A stretch of 64,000 nucleotides of DNA from Gammaproteobacteria bacterium (GTDB lineage Bacteria; Pseudomonadota; Gammaproteobacteria; Pseudomonadales; Pseudohongiellaceae): assembly GCA_024644515.1 (NCBI GenBank), contig JAHEHN010000004.1, positions 1 through 64,000 of the forward strand, read 5' to 3'. Below the pieces are notes generated by a model. The model had not been told where the DNA came from. It saw nothing but the letters and a program-made list of their open reading frames with translations, and made no database searches. The position numbers were made by a program, and so were the translations under genes. This document shows, piece by piece, positions 29,237 to 39,731 of the stretch (position 1 is its first letter; the number at the start of each line of letters is the position of its first letter).

Positions 29237-29306
29237 GGCGCATCAATGATGCGCCCTCTAGGAACTTTCCTGATATTTATTTCGGCTGCTTTGAAGCAGC
29301 CGAAAT
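29237..29306 (-). terminator. Two hairpins ending the hupB transcript
   Basis: On the minus strand the first hairpin after hupB has a perfect 11-bp stem, TTTCGGCTGCT with AGCAGCCGAAA (29280-29305), but no good T tract. The second, GGCGCATCA with TGATGCGCC (29237-29255), is followed by TTCTGTTTTT and looks like the actual terminator. The double arrangement probably also protects the abundant hupB message from 3' decay. Confidence 0.8.
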
Positions 29307-29314
29307 TAACGCCA

Positions 29315-29590
29315 TCAGGAATTAACGGCGTCTTTCAGTGCTTTACCAGCTTTAAATGAAGGTACTCGAGCAGCAGCAATCTGAATAGGCGCTCCTGTTT
29401 GAGGATTACGACCAGTACGAGCTGGACGGTCTTTTACATTAAAAGAACCAAAACCAACCAGTGCGACTGAGTTACCAGATTTTAATGATGAAGCAATTGC
29501 ATCAGTCATAGCATCAATGGCACGAGCAGCAGCAGCTTTTGGTAAGTCTGCAGTTTCAGCAACAGCATCTATTAATTCGGATTTATTCAC
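29315..29590 (-). CDS. hupB: DNA-binding protein HU-beta
   Basis: A nucleoid protein of 91 residues that bends and compacts DNA. The sequence opens [12 protein letters not shown], contains G-F-G-S-F and the arm motif [12 protein letters not shown] with the proline that intercalates in DNA, and ends [13 protein letters not shown]. The start codon is GTG at 29590 with AAGGGG five bases upstream, a strong ribosome site. It lies between lon and ppiD as in E. coli, with its own promoter (29683-29712) and terminators. Confidence 0.97.
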   Translation of the reverse strand: MNKSELIDAVAETADLPKAAAARAIDAMTDAIASSLKSGNSVALVGFGSFNVKDRPARTGRNPQTGAPIQIAAARVPSFKAGKALKDAVNS

Positions 29591-29682
29591 GTTGTCCCCT
29601 TGTTATCATTTACAGTTCGGTTTTTATGGAGTTTTATACTATCTTATTTGAAAGCGATTCGTTTGCCTTTAAATCGATAAAC

Positions 29683-29712
29683 TTTATACCAACTGTGTTG
29701 AAGCAATGTCAA
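29683..29712 (-). promoter_or_regulatory. Sigma-70 type promoter of hupB
   Basis: On the minus strand, TTGACA (29712-29707) and TATAAA (29688-29683) are separated by 18 bases, about 90 bases before the GTG start. Both hexamers are near consensus, fitting a highly expressed nucleoid protein. Confidence 0.75.
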
Positions 29713-29727
29713 GGAATACAAAGTATT

Positions 29728-32163
29728 CTAGTGTGTATTTATGGATTTTTTTCTTTTATCTTTCACTTCATTCTCAGTTGTTTTTGAGGAACCTTTTTCA
29801 AGTGCTTGAGTTTTATTATCTTCCGCTGGTTCGGGCATATAGGCAAGCGCAATTTCCAAAACTTCATCAATCCACTTAACCGGTTTTATATCCAAATCCG
29901 CTTTTATGTTATCCGGAATTTCTTTAAGGTCCCTTTCATTTTCTTTTGGAATAATTACAGTTTTTATATCACCACGATGAGCAGCAAGTAATTTTTCTTT
30001 CAAACCGCCGATGGGAAGTACCTGTCCTCTGAGTGTAATTTCACCCGTCATGGCAACGTCTTTCCTTACCGGGATGCCTGTTAACACAGAAACCAGTGCG
30101 GTACACATTCCAACACCTGCGCTTGGACCATCCTTTGGTGTCGCGCCTTCTGGGACATGAACGTGTAGGTCGTTGTTTTCATGGAGGTTTTCTTTAAGCC
30201 CGAGAGTGCCGGCACGACTCCTGACCACGGTTAAAGCTGCCTGTATGGACTCCTGCATAATATCGCCGAGGGATCCAGTCATGGTTGTTTTTCCTTTACC
30301 TGGTGTAGCAACGGCTTCAATTGTTAACAGCTCGCCACCAACCTGTGTCCATGCCAGACCATTCACCTGACCAATGGCATCATCCTGTTCTGCCCGACCG
30401 TAATCGTATTTTTGTACGCCCACATACTGTTCAAGGTCTTTGGCAGTAAGCTTCAGTTTTGGTGATTTTTTTTCCAATACATGTTTTTTTACAATCTTTC
30501 TGCAAATTTTTGCAATTTCTCTTTCCAGGCCTCGAACACCTGCTTCACGGGTGTAATGTCTTATCAGGTTAAGTATTGCATCATCCGTTAAAGTAACTTC
30601 ATCTTCTTTCAGCCCATTATTTTCTTTCTGCTTGGGTACCAGGTAGCGGCTCGCAATATTGAGCTTTTCATCTTCCGTGTAACCAGGTAAGCGAATCACT
30701 TCCATTCTGTCGAGTAATGGTCCAGGAATATTCATGGAATTTGATGTACAAATAAACAACACATCGCTCAAGTCATAATCCACTTCCAGATAATGGTCAT
30801 TAAAATTATGATTCTGTTCCGGATCCAGCACTTCCAGCAAGGCAGAGGCCGGATCACCACGATGGTCCATTCCCATCTTGTCGACTTCATCAAGTAGCAC
30901 CAACGGATTGCGAACACCGACTTTTGCCATTTTCTGTATTACCTTACCTGGCAATGAACCAATATAGGTTCGACGATGACCGCGAATTTCAGCTTCATCG
31001 CGTACTCCACCGAGAGCCATACGGACAAATTTACGGCCTGTGGCTCTGGCCACAGACTCGCCAAGGGAGGTCTTGCCCACGCCTGGTGGGCCCACCAGAC
31101 ACAGAATAGGGCCTTTCAGTTTCTTTACTCGTTTCTGAACGGCGAGATACTCAACGATTCTTTCTTTAACTTCTTTCAGTCCATAATGGTCATGATCAAG
31201 TATTTCCTCTGCCTTTGTCAGATCAGTACGGATTTTCGATTTCTTTTTCCATGGCACACTAATCATCCAGTCTATATAAGTCCGGACTACAGACGCCTCT
31301 GACGACATTGGCGACATCATTTTCAGCTTATTCAGCTCTGCGGTCGCCTTTTCTTTGGCATCCTTCGGCATTCCCGCTTCTTCTATTTTATTCTTTAGCT
31401 CTTCGCCCTCATTAGGCACATCATCAAGCTCGCCTATTTCTTTTTGAATGGCCTTCATCTGTTCATTCAGATAGTACTCGCGCTGGCTTTTTTCCATTTG
31501 TTTTTTAACGCGCCCACGTATGCGTTTTTCAACCTGGAAAATATCAATTTCAGCCTCTATCAATGACATTAAATGCTCTATACGAGGTTTCAGATTGGCC
31601 AATTCAAGGATGTTTTGCTTTTCCTGTAGCTGGAGAGACATATGCGTTGCAATGGTGTCTACAAGTCGGCTTGGCTCATCAATACTTGTAATGGATGTTA
31701 ATACTTCTGGCGATATTTTTTTGCTCAGTTGAACATACTGGTCAAATTGGGAAAGTAATGAGCGCACCAGAATTTCAGTATCTTTCTCTTCAGTAGTGCT
31801 GCCATTCATACTGCTGGTGTCGGCGGTATAATAGTCGCCGTCAATATGGAGCTTTCGAATCTGAACTCTTTCCACGCCTTCGACGAGTACCTTTACAGTT
31901 CCGTCATTAACATGCATAAGTTGAAGCACGGAGGCCACAGTACCGATTGTAAAGACATCATCCTTGCCAGGCTCGTCATCGGAATGCTGCTTCTGTGCTG
32001 CCAGAACCACTTTCTTGTCACCAGCCATAGCGGCTTTCAGGGCTTTGATGGATTTTTCCCTGGCAACAAATAGTGGGTGGACAATTTGCGGGTATACAAC
32101 AACTCCTCTAAGAGGCAAAAAAGGAAGGGTACTGGAAGGATTACTTGCGTCCTGTTTGTCCAT
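29728..32163 (-). CDS. lon: ATP-dependent Lon protease
   Basis: Hexameric AAA+ serine protease for misfolded and short-lived regulatory proteins. An N-terminal substrate domain (1-210) and coiled coil lead to the AAA+ module with Walker [10 protein letters not shown] at 358-366 and Walker [10 protein letters not shown], then the protease domain with catalytic S681 ([10 protein letters not shown]) and K724 (G-G-L-K-E-K). The length of 811 exceeds E. coli Lon (784) because of a charged C-terminal tail rich in K, E and S. It follows clpX by 197 bases, which include a candidate heat-shock promoter. Confidence 0.97.
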   Translation of the reverse strand: MDKQDASNPSSTLPFLPLRGVVVYPQIVHPLFVAREKSIKALKAAMAGDKKVVLAAQKQHSDDEPGKDDVFTIGTVASVLQLMHVNDGTVKVLVEGVERVQIRKLHIDGDYYTADTSSMNGSTTEEKDTEILVRSLLSQFDQYVQLSKKISPEVLTSITSIDEPSRLVDTIATHMSLQLQEKQNILELANLKPRIEHLMSLIEAEIDIFQVEKRIRGRVKKQMEKSQREYYLNEQMKAIQKEIGELDDVPNEGEELKNKIEEAGMPKDAKEKATAELNKLKMMSPMSSEASVVRTYIDWMISVPWKKKSKIRTDLTKAEEILDHDHYGLKEVKERIVEYLAVQKRVKKLKGPILCLVGPPGVGKTSLGESVARATGRKFVRMALGGVRDEAEIRGHRRTYIGSLPGKVIQKMAKVGVRNPLVLLDEVDKMGMDHRGDPASALLEVLDPEQNHNFNDHYLEVDYDLSDVLFICTSNSMNIPGPLLDRMEVIRLPGYTEDEKLNIASRYLVPKQKENNGLKEDEVTLTDDAILNLIRHYTREAGVRGLEREIAKICRKIVKKHVLEKKSPKLKLTAKDLEQYVGVQKYDYGRAEQDDAIGQVNGLAWTQVGGELLTIEAVATPGKGKTTMTGSLGDIMQESIQAALTVVRSRAGTLGLKENLHENNDLHVHVPEGATPKDGPSAGVGMCTALVSVLTGIPVRKDVAMTGEITLRGQVLPIGGLKEKLLAAHRGDIKTVIIPKENERDLKEIPDNIKADLDIKPVKWIDEVLEIALAYMPEPAEDNKTQALEKGSSKTTENEVKDKRKKSINTH

Positions 32164-32336
32164 AAATTGTGTCAGACCTGTGGAATTAAAATTAAGTTAC
32201 ATTGAATTACAAATTCATCATATTTACCAGAGAGTGACAGTAAATGCTGATGAAATTGAGACGCTTACCTGGCCAGGGGGTTATAGCTGCCCCGGATACT
32301 GATCGAACCTTGCCAGTAGTTGTTGCCATACTGATC

Positions 32337-32365
32337 TATGTGAGGGCGGAATTGATTATTTCAAG
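32337..32365 (-). promoter_or_regulatory. Candidate heat-shock (sigma-32) promoter of lon
   Basis: On the minus strand CTTGAAA (32365-32359) is followed after 12 bases by CCCTCACATA (32346-32337), resembling the sigma-32 pattern CTTGAAA-N(11-16)-CCCCATnT. Its -35 element overlaps the clpX stop codon. lon is a classic heat-shock gene, so position fits, but the -10 element is imperfect and the leader would be about 170 bases. Confidence 0.4.
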
Positions 32366-33650
32366 CTGGATCTTTGCTACCGGAGATACTTTGTGCAGAT
32401 TCTCCGGTTTCATACATCAACAAAGGTTCTGACTCGCCATTAATAACAGCTTCATCAATAACCACTTTTGTTACACCTTCCTGTGATGGAATGTTGTACA
32501 TGGTATCAAGTAACACCGACTCCATGATTGAGCGTAATCCCCGGGCTCCGGTCTTTCTTTCCTGAGCTTTGCGGGCGATCGCCTTGAGTGCGTCATCGCG
32601 GAATTGAATCTCAACCCCTTCCATCTCAAACAACTTCGCATATTGTTTGGTTAGTGAATTCTTTGGTTCTTTCAGAATTTTAACCAGCGCCTCATCATCG
32701 AGCTCATTGAGGGTGGCTATCATGGGCAAACGACCCACGAATTCCGGGATCAGGCCGTACTTAACCAGATCTTCGGGTTCGACATCCTGCAAGGTTTCAC
32801 CGACCTTCTTCTCTTGTTCCGGACTACGCAGTTCAGCGGCAAAACCAATACCACTTTTATCTGAACGATCACGTATGATTTTGTCGAGACCAGCAAAAGC
32901 ACCACCACAAATAAACAGAATATTGGAGGTGTCTACCTGCAGAAACTCCTGTTGCGGATGCTTACGTCCGCCCTGGGGCGGAACCGAAGCAACCGTTCCT
33001 TCAATTAGTTTAAGTAAGGCCTGCTGAACACCTTCACCTGAAACGTCTCGTGTTATTGAAGGGTTGTCGGATTTTCTGGAAATCTTGTCTATTTCATCAA
33101 TATAGACAATGCCAATCTGGGCTTTATCCACATCATAGTCACATTTTTGCAGAAGCTTCTGAATGATGTTTTCTACGTCTTCTCCAACATAGCCCGCTTC
33201 TGTAAGCGTGGTTGCGTCGGCAATGGTGAAAGGGACATCCAGCAGGCGCGCAAGCGTCTCTGCAAGAAGCGTCTTGCCTGTGCCGGTAGGACCAATGATG
33301 AGGATGTTACTTTTACTAAGTTCTACATCATCACCTTTTGCTTCAAAATTCAGCCGCTTGTAATGATTGTAGACAGCGACGGACAAGGTTTTCTTTGCCT
33401 TGTCCTGCCCAATTACATATTCATCGAGCGTGTCCCTGATTTCTTCAGGGGTGGGTAATTTGCGTTCATCCTGGCCTGAAGACTTTTCCTGAATTTCTTC
33501 CCGGATAATGTCATTGCACAGATCAACGCATTCATCACAGACAAAGACGGAAGGTCCTGCAATGAGTTTCCTCACTTCGTGCTGACTTTTGCCGCAAAAT
33601 GAACAATAAAGCAATTTTCCGCCATCGTCATCTTTCTTGTCATCAGCCAT
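32361..33650 (-). CDS. clpX: ClpXP protease ATPase subunit ClpX
   Basis: Unfoldase that feeds substrates such as ssrA-tagged proteins to ClpP. The N-terminal zinc domain has C16-x2-C19 and C38-x2-C41. Walker A is I-G-P-T-G-T-G-K-T (about 118), Walker B is I-V-Y-I-D-E-I-D-K, and the ClpP-docking IGF loop appears as S-G-I-G-F-A near 271. Sensor 2 lies in T-G-A-R-G-L-R-S-I. At 429 residues it is close to E. coli ClpX (424). It lies 210 bases downstream of clpP on the same strand. Confidence 0.97.
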   Translation of the reverse strand: MADDKKDDDGGKLLYCSFCGKSQHEVRKLIAGPSVFVCDECVDLCNDIIREEIQEKSSGQDERKLPTPEEIRDTLDEYVIGQDKAKKTLSVAVYNHYKRLNFEAKGDDVELSKSNILIIGPTGTGKTLLAETLARLLDVPFTIADATTLTEAGYVGEDVENIIQKLLQKCDYDVDKAQIGIVYIDEIDKISRKSDNPSITRDVSGEGVQQALLKLIEGTVASVPPQGGRKHPQQEFLQVDTSNILFICGGAFAGLDKIIRDRSDKSGIGFAAELRSPEQEKKVGETLQDVEPEDLVKYGLIPEFVGRLPMIATLNELDDEALVKILKEPKNSLTKQYAKLFEMEGVEIQFRDDALKAIARKAQERKTGARGLRSIMESVLLDTMYNIPSQEGVTKVVIDEAVINGESEPLLMYETGESAQSISGSKDPA

Positions 33651-33860
33651 TTGTCGTTGTCCTGTTTTCCCGGTTATATAATTAGCGAAACTACTATAAA
33701 GATTTCTTTCAGATAATCAAAACTTCTTAAATTTGTGAATCAATCAGCAAATAAGATGAAGGCAAATGGTGTATTTTACAAGTAAAAAATTGCGCTTTTG
33801 CACAATACTACAATCTGGCCATATCCTGGAATAAAACACTAAGGGTGGCATCCAGTAGTA

Positions 33861-34523
33861 TCAGGATTCCACTCCAGAACCGCCTTCATTTGATGGCAGT
33901 ATACGTTTATCAAGTACGCTATCGATTAGCCCGTAGTTCACTGCTTCATTTGCATTCATGAAATTATCGCGGTCGGTATCCTTGGCAATTACATCGATTT
34001 CCTGGCCAGTATGCTGAGCCATTATCTCGTTGAGGCGGCTTCTTACATTAAGGATTTCCTGTGCCTGAATATGGATGTCAGAGGCCTGGCCTTGTGCTCC
34101 GCCACTAGGCTGATGAATCATCATTCTTGAATGAGGCAGCGCAAATCGCTTGCCTTTTTCTCCGCCGGTAAGCAACAAGGCGCCCATGCTCGCAGCCTGG
34201 CCAATACACATGGTGCTGACATCTGGCTTGATAAATTGCATTGTGTCATAAATAGATAGCCCTGCAGTCACAGAACCACCCGGGGAATTGATATAAAGAT
34301 GGATATCCTTGTCAGGGTTTTCAGACTCCAGAAACAGAAGCTGAGCAACAACGAGATTGGCCATGTGATCTTCCACTTGCCCAACCAGAAATATTACCCG
34401 CTCTTTTAAAAGTCGCGAATATATATCATAGGAGCGCTCACCACGTGCGGTCTGTTCTACAACGATTGGGACGAGGCTCCCAGTTTCCTGTTCAAACCCG
34501 GTTTTGTGATCAATATTCTTCAT
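33861..34523 (-). CDS. clpP: ATP-dependent Clp protease proteolytic subunit
   Basis: Serine peptidase forming the tetradecameric chamber with ClpX or ClpA. The catalytic triad is visible: S112 in [12 protein letters not shown]137 in [11 protein letters not shown] and D186 in T-D-R-D-N-F-M. At 220 residues it includes an N-terminal propeptide like that of E. coli (207), cleaved on maturation. The gene sits 57 bases after tig and upstream of clpX, the usual tig-clpP-clpX order. Confidence 0.97.
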   Translation of the reverse strand: MKNIDHKTGFEQETGSLVPIVVEQTARGERSYDIYSRLLKERVIFLVGQVEDHMANLVVAQLLFLESENPDKDIHLYINSPGGSVTAGLSIYDTMQFIKPDVSTMCIGQAASMGALLLTGGEKGKRFALPHSRMMIHQPSGGAQGQASDIHIQAQEILNVRSRLNEIMAQHTGQEIDVIAKDTDRDNFMNANEAVNYGLIDSVLDKRILPSNEGGSGVES

Positions 34524-34580
34524 GCGTTTGGTTCCTGCAGTCCGCTTATGTTTGGTAAGTAAATGTTCCGGGTTTTTCGG

Positions 34581-35999
34581 TTATTCCTGGGAATCGGCTT
34601 TTACCTCAGCTTCTTCCTTGGCCTGTGACTCCGGCGCTTTTTTATCCTTGCTACCCTTGCCTTCTTTGTCTTTATCTTTTGCAGTTGCCGGCTCTGGCTT
34701 CGCAACAGGTTTCAGGGCTTCTTCATAAGATACGCTGGATTCAGTAACTTTGGCCTTATCAATCACCATGTCGATAACTGCATCTTCAAGTGCCATTGCT
34801 TCTATATTGGCCAGCTGTTCCTTGTCACTGTAATACCACTTGATCACATCTTCTGGCTTTTCGTAGCTTTCTGCCATTTCTTCTATCAAGCCACGAACTG
34901 TATCAGCATCGGGCTTCAGGTCATTTTTGCTTACAATTTCACTCATCACCAGGCTAAGAATGACCCGACGTTTTGCCTGTTCTGCAAACAGGTCATCTGG
35001 CAACATTGAAGGATCAATATTCTTGCCACCGCCAAACTGCTGCATCGCCTGCTGTCTGAGGCCATTAATTTCATTGGCTACCAGCGCTTTAGGGGCATCT
35101 ACTTCATGAATTTCCAGTAAGCCTTCGATTACCTGGTTCTTGATATTATTACGATTGGCATTTTTAAGTTCCCGGGTCATATTGGCGCGCACTTCAGTTT
35201 TGAATGCTTCCAGCCCTCCTTCTGCTACATCAAAAGAGGCAAAAAACTCATCATCCAGTTCCGGCAGAGTCGGCTCACTTACATTATTTACGGTAATAGC
35301 AAACTCTACTTCCTTACCCGCCAATTCCTTGTTCTGGTAATCTTCAGGAAATGTCAGGGGCAAAGTCAGATTGTCACCACTACTAACACCCACAAGTCCT
35401 TCTTCAAAACCCGGGATCATGCGTTTGGAACCCAGAATCAGCTTAGTCCCCTTTGCTTCGCCACCGTCAAACTTTTCACCGTCCAGGGTACCAACAAAGT
35501 CTATATTGACCTGATCTCCTTCCTGGCTTTTTCGATCCACTTCCTTGTATATCTTACGCTGCTCACGCAGGGTTTCGATCATTTTGTCTATGTCTGTGTC
35601 GAGAATCTCGGCTTGTTTCTTTTCGATAGTCACGGCCGAAAAATCCTTTAATTCAATTTCCGGGTAGACTTCAAAAGTAGCAATAAACTCCAGGTTTTGC
35701 CCTTCTTCAAGGTTTTTCGGCTCGATACTGGGCTGACCGGCAGGCTTAACATTTTCCTTGGTAACCGCCTCAACCCATGATTGACTGATTACCTCGCCTA
35801 CAACTTCCTGACGCACACCTTCACCAAACCTGTTTTTGATAACCTTTACTGGTACCTTTCCTTTTCTGAATCCTTTCATATTAAAGGTCTTCGCGGCTTC
35901 CTGAAGACGGCTACGCACCTGGCTTTCCACTTCTTCAGCCGGCACCTCGATAGTCATACGTCTTTCAAGGCCTGTAAGGGTTTCAATAGAAACTTGCAT
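34581..35999 (-). CDS. tig: Trigger factor
   Basis: Ribosome-associated chaperone with prolyl isomerase activity. The ribosome-binding domain contains G-F-R-K-G-K-V-P near residue 44; the FKBP-like isomerase domain spans about 150-245 (G-D-Q-V-N-I-D-F-V-G-T-L-D-G); the rest forms the helical arms. The protein is 472 residues against 432 in E. coli; the extra 40 residues are a C-terminal tail of alternating K, E, D and A that looks disordered. A perfect 10-bp hairpin lies in its leader. First gene of tig-clpP-clpX-lon. Confidence 0.96.
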   Translation of the reverse strand: MQVSIETLTGLERRMTIEVPAEEVESQVRSRLQEAAKTFNMKGFRKGKVPVKVIKNRFGEGVRQEVVGEVISQSWVEAVTKENVKPAGQPSIEPKNLEEGQNLEFIATFEVYPEIELKDFSAVTIEKKQAEILDTDIDKMIETLREQRKIYKEVDRKSQEGDQVNIDFVGTLDGEKFDGGEAKGTKLILGSKRMIPGFEEGLVGVSSGDNLTLPLTFPEDYQNKELAGKEVEFAITVNNVSEPTLPELDDEFFASFDVAEGGLEAFKTEVRANMTRELKNANRNNIKNQVIEGLLEIHEVDAPKALVANEINGLRQQAMQQFGGGKNIDPSMLPDDLFAEQAKRRVILSLVMSEIVSKNDLKPDADTVRGLIEEMAESYEKPEDVIKWYYSDKEQLANIEAMALEDAVIDMVIDKAKVTESSVSYEEALKPVAKPEPATAKDKDKEGKGSKDKKAPESQAKEEAEVKADSQE

Positions 36000-36047
36000 G
36001 GTGTAATCCTGATTGTTAGTTGCTAATACACATTAAAAATACTCACG

Positions 36048-36070
36048 AGTCAGGCAAGAGTTGCCTGACT
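36048..36070 (-). promoter_or_regulatory. Perfect hairpin in the tig leader
   Basis: AGTCAGGCAA (36048-36057) and TTGCCTGACT (36061-36070) form a perfect 10-bp stem with a three-base GAG loop, about 50 bases before the tig start. Downstream on the minus strand a short T run follows after nine bases, so it could be a weak attenuator, an mRNA-stabilising leader stem or a dyad operator. Confidence 0.6.
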
Positions 36071-36830
36071 GAAAGTCGCTAAACTTCATTTATTCTGGCT
36101 GAACAGATTCGGCTGCTGAATAAACGATATTGCCAGATTCAATAAATCTCGAGATTGTTCTTCTGGGCTGCTGGAAACAGTGGTTTTAACCGTACACATC
36201 AAGGAAATAGCAAAGAAAACATGATGTACGGATATTTAAAAATACTACTTATAAATCAGATAGTTATTAATATAGCACCGGTAAGCAGGGCGGGATTGTG
36301 CCATATCAAAAAAGCATATTCAATAGCCCATCCCCAGGCGTTCCTGCTGGGCAATTAGCCACATTGGCAAGTTGTTGACAGAAAATCTGCAATTGCTGAG
36401 CAAGGTCTACAAGTTAAAGCGAAAGATTTATTAAAACCCCATATATTTCAGTATGATAGCTTATGTTTGGAGAAATTATAATAGGCCTCTTATTTTTGAA
36501 CAGTCAGTTCAGTAAAAAAAAGATTTTTAAAGATTTTGTAAGTCCCTATTGGTAAATAAGATTTTTTTCACTGACCGGCGCTAAGTGTATTTCTGGATGA
36601 CCCTGATGTACAAATAGTAACCATTTTTATACATTAGGTACTTAGTGTATCTTATTGTTTTACAATGATTTATAAAGCCCTTAACTGGTAATTTTATTCG
36701 CTAACCTATTGATTTGCAGACTAAAGCTAAACTTCTGGCATGGTTGAAGCGCAGGCATCGACTTTATATCTTGGCATATTTATTGCGGTCTGTTCTGAAA
36801 AAGGCATCATCATTATCTTGTTCTGCACTC

Positions 36831-36915
36831 GTTAGCCCGAGGCGAATAAACCAGATGTTGACCACAGACATCATATAAAAAGAAGATAAAAACAGGACAA
36901 TCGCCTCGGGCTAGC
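36831..36915. repeat. Long-arm inverted repeat
   Basis: Left arm GTTAGCCCGAGGCGA (36831-36845) and right arm TCGCCTCGGGCTAGC (36901-36915) pair over 13 perfect positions plus one G-T and one outer G-C, with 55 bases between. The loop is A-rich on the plus strand. GC-rich arms stand out from the AT-rich surroundings. It lies 150-230 bases past the stop of the RND gene. It may be a processing or stabilising structure at the end of that transcript, or a remnant of a mobile element. Confidence 0.75.
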
Positions 36916-37061
36916 GGAGACCAAATACTTCCTGCGCTAACTAAAACCGACCTCCCGAATCTTAATCTGCTCTGGAACGCTATCTTTCTGAATCCAGTCT
37001 CCGGATATTCGGCGGTTTAACTTAAGCCATTCCTTAAACGATCCAGAGCTATGCGTGTATT

Positions 37062-39572
37062 TTAGAGAGGAGCCTCTTCTTTGAAGGGTTTGAATATGAT
37101 CAATAAATGAGGCAAAAGTGTAAGTGCTCCGGTCAATGCCAGGCACATGGCCAGACTGGTGAGCAGGCCAAAGTATATGGTTGGAATAAAGTTCGAGAGG
37201 ATAAGAATGGAAAACCCGGCGACAATAGTAAAACCAGTGTAATACATCGCTTTTCCTATACTGCCGTGGCAATAGGTCATGGTTTCAACATAATTATTGA
37301 ACTCGGGGAAACGTGATTTGTAACGATGCATGTAATGAATCGTATTATCTACGCCAATACCCACAGAAATGGCCGCTATAGTGATCGTCATCATATCCAG
37401 GGGTATTCCCAGCCATCCCATGAGTCCCAGGACTGATAGCGCCGCAAGAATATTTGGAATAATTCCAATCAGGGCTAGTTTCCATGACCTGAACAACACC
37501 AGAAACATCGCGGTGATTACCAGTAGAACCATGCCAAGTGTCAGAATTTGTGACTCAAACAGACTTTGTAGCATGTTGTTATACAGAACCAGCATACCGG
37601 TCAGATGAACCTGCTCACCAGAATAACCAAACTCATCGCTTAGCCCCTGACGAATCTTTTCCAGTAAATCAGCACGCACCAAGCCCTCAGACGTCTCCAG
37701 CACGCGGATGGAAAATCTAATCTGATCATTGACAACAGAAACATAGGGTTTGAGCAGACTTTCCTTATAACTATCGGGAATTTTATTGTAGAGCACCGCC
37801 AGCTCAATACTGTTAAGCGGTTCATCTTCGTTAAGCTCATAGGCGATATTCAGCAAGGTCGCCAGAGAAAGCACTTTTCCAGTTTCTGGCATGGCATCAA
37901 GATAATCATGTATGGCAATGATTTCCTGCATCTTGTCACTGGTAAACCAATAGGCCTCTTCATCTCCCTCTTCTTCCTCACCAAAGTCATCAAATTCATC
38001 AAAATACTCGTCCTCGGCAAAAGGGTCGTCAACAAATTCTGCATCCGCCTGGCCCAGATCAAATGGATTGGGTGGTCGCATATCAATGATCACATCCAGG
38101 GGGGTAGTCCCACCCATATTTTGGTCTATGGCCACCATACCCTGATAAATTTCAGTACTGTCATCAAAATAATCGATAAAACTGTTTTCAACCTGCAAGC
38201 GGCTGATCCCGATTATGCTGAGAACAAATAACAGGCCCGCAACCAGCAAGATATAGGGGCCGTTTGACTGAGTGAAGCGCCCGATTGAAGGCGTAATATC
38301 GATGGATTTCTGCATGACCCTGGAACTGCTTTCCGGGAGCAGGCCAAGCACTGCAGGAAAAATCAGGAAAGTAAGCAGTAAAGCACAACAAACCCCCATC
38401 ACCATCATCCAGCCAAAGTCGATAATGGGCGGAATATCACTGATCACCAGGGACCCAAAAGCGACAATAGTGGTGAGACTGGTATAGGCGCAGGGCTTTA
38501 TCATACTCTGCAGGGTGAGTTTAAGGCGCTCATGGTGGTTCAGTGAGGCTTGTTCAACCTCAAGTTCACGAAATCGGACAATCAGATGGACCGTCAACGA
38601 TACGGTGATGATCAGCAGCAGGGAAATAAAGTTTGAAGAGATGACCGTTACGGCCCAATCCATCAAGCCGAGCAAGCCTATCACGCATATGGCAATGGCT
38701 GCCCCGCAAAGCAACGGAATGGCAACATATCTTGCCTTGCGAAACAGATAGGCAAGTGAGGCTATTATAAAAAAGAGTATCGCGGCCCCGAAGGTAAACA
38801 GATCATTGCGCACAAAAGTGACAAGGTCATCAGCTATCATGGGCACGCCACCGAGGTAAATGGTGGCATTGTCACGATATTTTTCCAGAATGATACGGAT
38901 ATCAGCAATATCCTTATGTAATTGGTTGGCTGCGGAAACCCTCGCAGCAGTACTCAGAGCCTCTACCTCTTCAAGACGTATTGCCTGGTTTGCTGTTAGC
39001 TGAGATGCCCTATCCAGTTCGCGCAGAGCTGACCGTTCCTCAAGCAACGATGCCAATGCTGTATCCGGCGTGAAATTGACAATCAGTGCAGTTGTGAGGC
39101 CATCTTCACTAAGCAGCACATTGCGGTAGGCATCACTGCTCATCAGATCGTCGCTGGCCGCGGACAGGTCAACCCCGGCAAATTCGAGGGTAATGATATT
39201 ATTGGTAATTTCACTGAGGGAAACGTTCGCGGCCTTGAATAAGGGCACATCGAAAATACTATCCACAGATTCTACATTGGTAATCTGCTCCAGCTCATTC
39301 TTCAAGGCCTTGAGTCGCGTAAGTGAGGGGGGAGTAAAAAGCCCCAGGTTTGGGGCATAGGTAACAAAGACAAAGTCACCAGCACCGTAACGGCTGTTGA
39401 TCACTCTTGAATATTCCAGATCCGCATCCCCTTCGACCACCAAAGAATCAGCTGAGGCATCCATACTGAATTGCTGGGCGTTCCAGCCAAGGAACAAGGT
39501 CAGCAAAAAAACACTGAGCAGCACTGTAAATGGCTTGCCAAGGACCAGATTGATGTATTTTTCAAAGAACAT
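37062..39572 (-). CDS. RND/MMPL-family transporter with acidic insert
   Basis: An inner-membrane protein of 836 residues with the duplicated RND layout: helix 12-30, periplasmic loop, five helices (about 258-412), then helix 438-456, second loop, five helices (about 675-825). It resembles the HAE3/MMPL exporters of Proteobacteria often linked to lipid or hopanoid transport. The first loop contains a long helical, probably coiled-coil region (about 170-232). The second loop carries a highly acidic insert (about 509-540, dominated by D and E with phenylalanines), unusual for the family. No membrane-fusion protein or outer-membrane factor gene adjoins it; it is divergent from the DUF6502 gene. 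Substrate unknown. Confidence 0.85.
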   Translation of the reverse strand: MFFEKYINLVLGKPFTVLLSVFLLTLFLGWNAQQFSMDASADSLVVEGDADLEYSRVINSRYGAGDFVFVTYAPNLGLFTPPSLTRLKALKNELEQITNVESVDSIFDVPLFKAANVSLSEITNNIITLEFAGVDLSAASDDLMSSDAYRNVLLSEDGLTTALIVNFTPDTALASLLEERSALRELDRASQLTANQAIRLEEVEALSTAARVSAANQLHKDIADIRIILEKYRDNATIYLGGVPMIADDLVTFVRNDLFTFGAAILFFIIASLAYLFRKARYVAIPLLCGAAIAICVIGLLGLMDWAVTVISSNFISLLLIITVSLTVHLIVRFRELEVEQASLNHHERLKLTLQSMIKPCAYTSLTTIVAFGSLVISDIPPIIDFGWMMVMGVCCALLLTFLIFPAVLGLLPESSSRVMQKSIDITPSIGRFTQSNGPYILLVAGLLFVLSIIGISRLQVENSFIDYFDDSTEIYQGMVAIDQNMGGTTPLDVIIDMRPPNPFDLGQADAEFVDDPFAEDEYFDEFDDFGEEEEGDEEAYWFTSDKMQEIIAIHDYLDAMPETGKVLSLATLLNIAYELNEDEPLNSIELAVLYNKIPDSYKESLLKPYVSVVNDQIRFSIRVLETSEGLVRADLLEKIRQGLSDEFGYSGEQVHLTGMLVLYNNMLQSLFESQILTLGMVLLVITAMFLVLFRSWKLALIGIIPNILAALSVLGLMGWLGIPLDMMTITIAAISVGIGVDNTIHYMHRYKSRFPEFNNYVETMTYCHGSIGKAMYYTGFTIVAGFSILILSNFIPTIYFGLLTSLAMCLALTGALTLLPHLLIIFKPFKEEAPL

Positions 39573-39731
39573 AATTGCGGAAAAGCCTTTACTCGTCCCC
39601 TGGTTAAAGAGCCAGGCAGTATACCACCTGACTGCAACAAAACCGCTACTCTTCCCCGGACTTAATAATGTGAAAGCTCAGCACCATCAAAAATGTGGGA
39701 TTTTTTCCCTCAAGGGACTATACTTTGCGTC

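Larger units (their letters stand above)
36000..37061. other. 1.06-kb gene desert upstream of tig
   Basis: No credible protein, tRNA or rRNA gene is visible in this AT-rich stretch between the tig start and the end of the RND transporter gene, both on the minus strand. In Pseudomonas I recall tRNA genes upstream of tig; I searched for T-loop sequences and found none. The left part must contain the tig promoter and holds a leader hairpin at 36048-36070. The right part holds a long inverted repeat at 36831-36915. The middle (36420-36760) is A/T-rich with no structure I can name. It marks the junction between conserved order and accessory genes. Confidence 0.6.

Noticed and set aside
36831-36936. 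Integron attC site suggested by GTTAGCC and CGCTAAC ends
   Set aside because: The core sites are in the wrong orientation (the element begins GTT and ends AAC), and no integrase or cassette genes are near.
36000-37061. tRNA genes expected upstream of tig by analogy with Pseudomonas
   Set aside because: No T-loop or cloverleaf-compatible sequence was found on either strand.
36937-37272. A 111-codon minus-strand frame at the end of the RND gene
   Set aside because: Most of it lies inside the RND coding sequence in another frame, and the part beyond the RND stop shows no family features.
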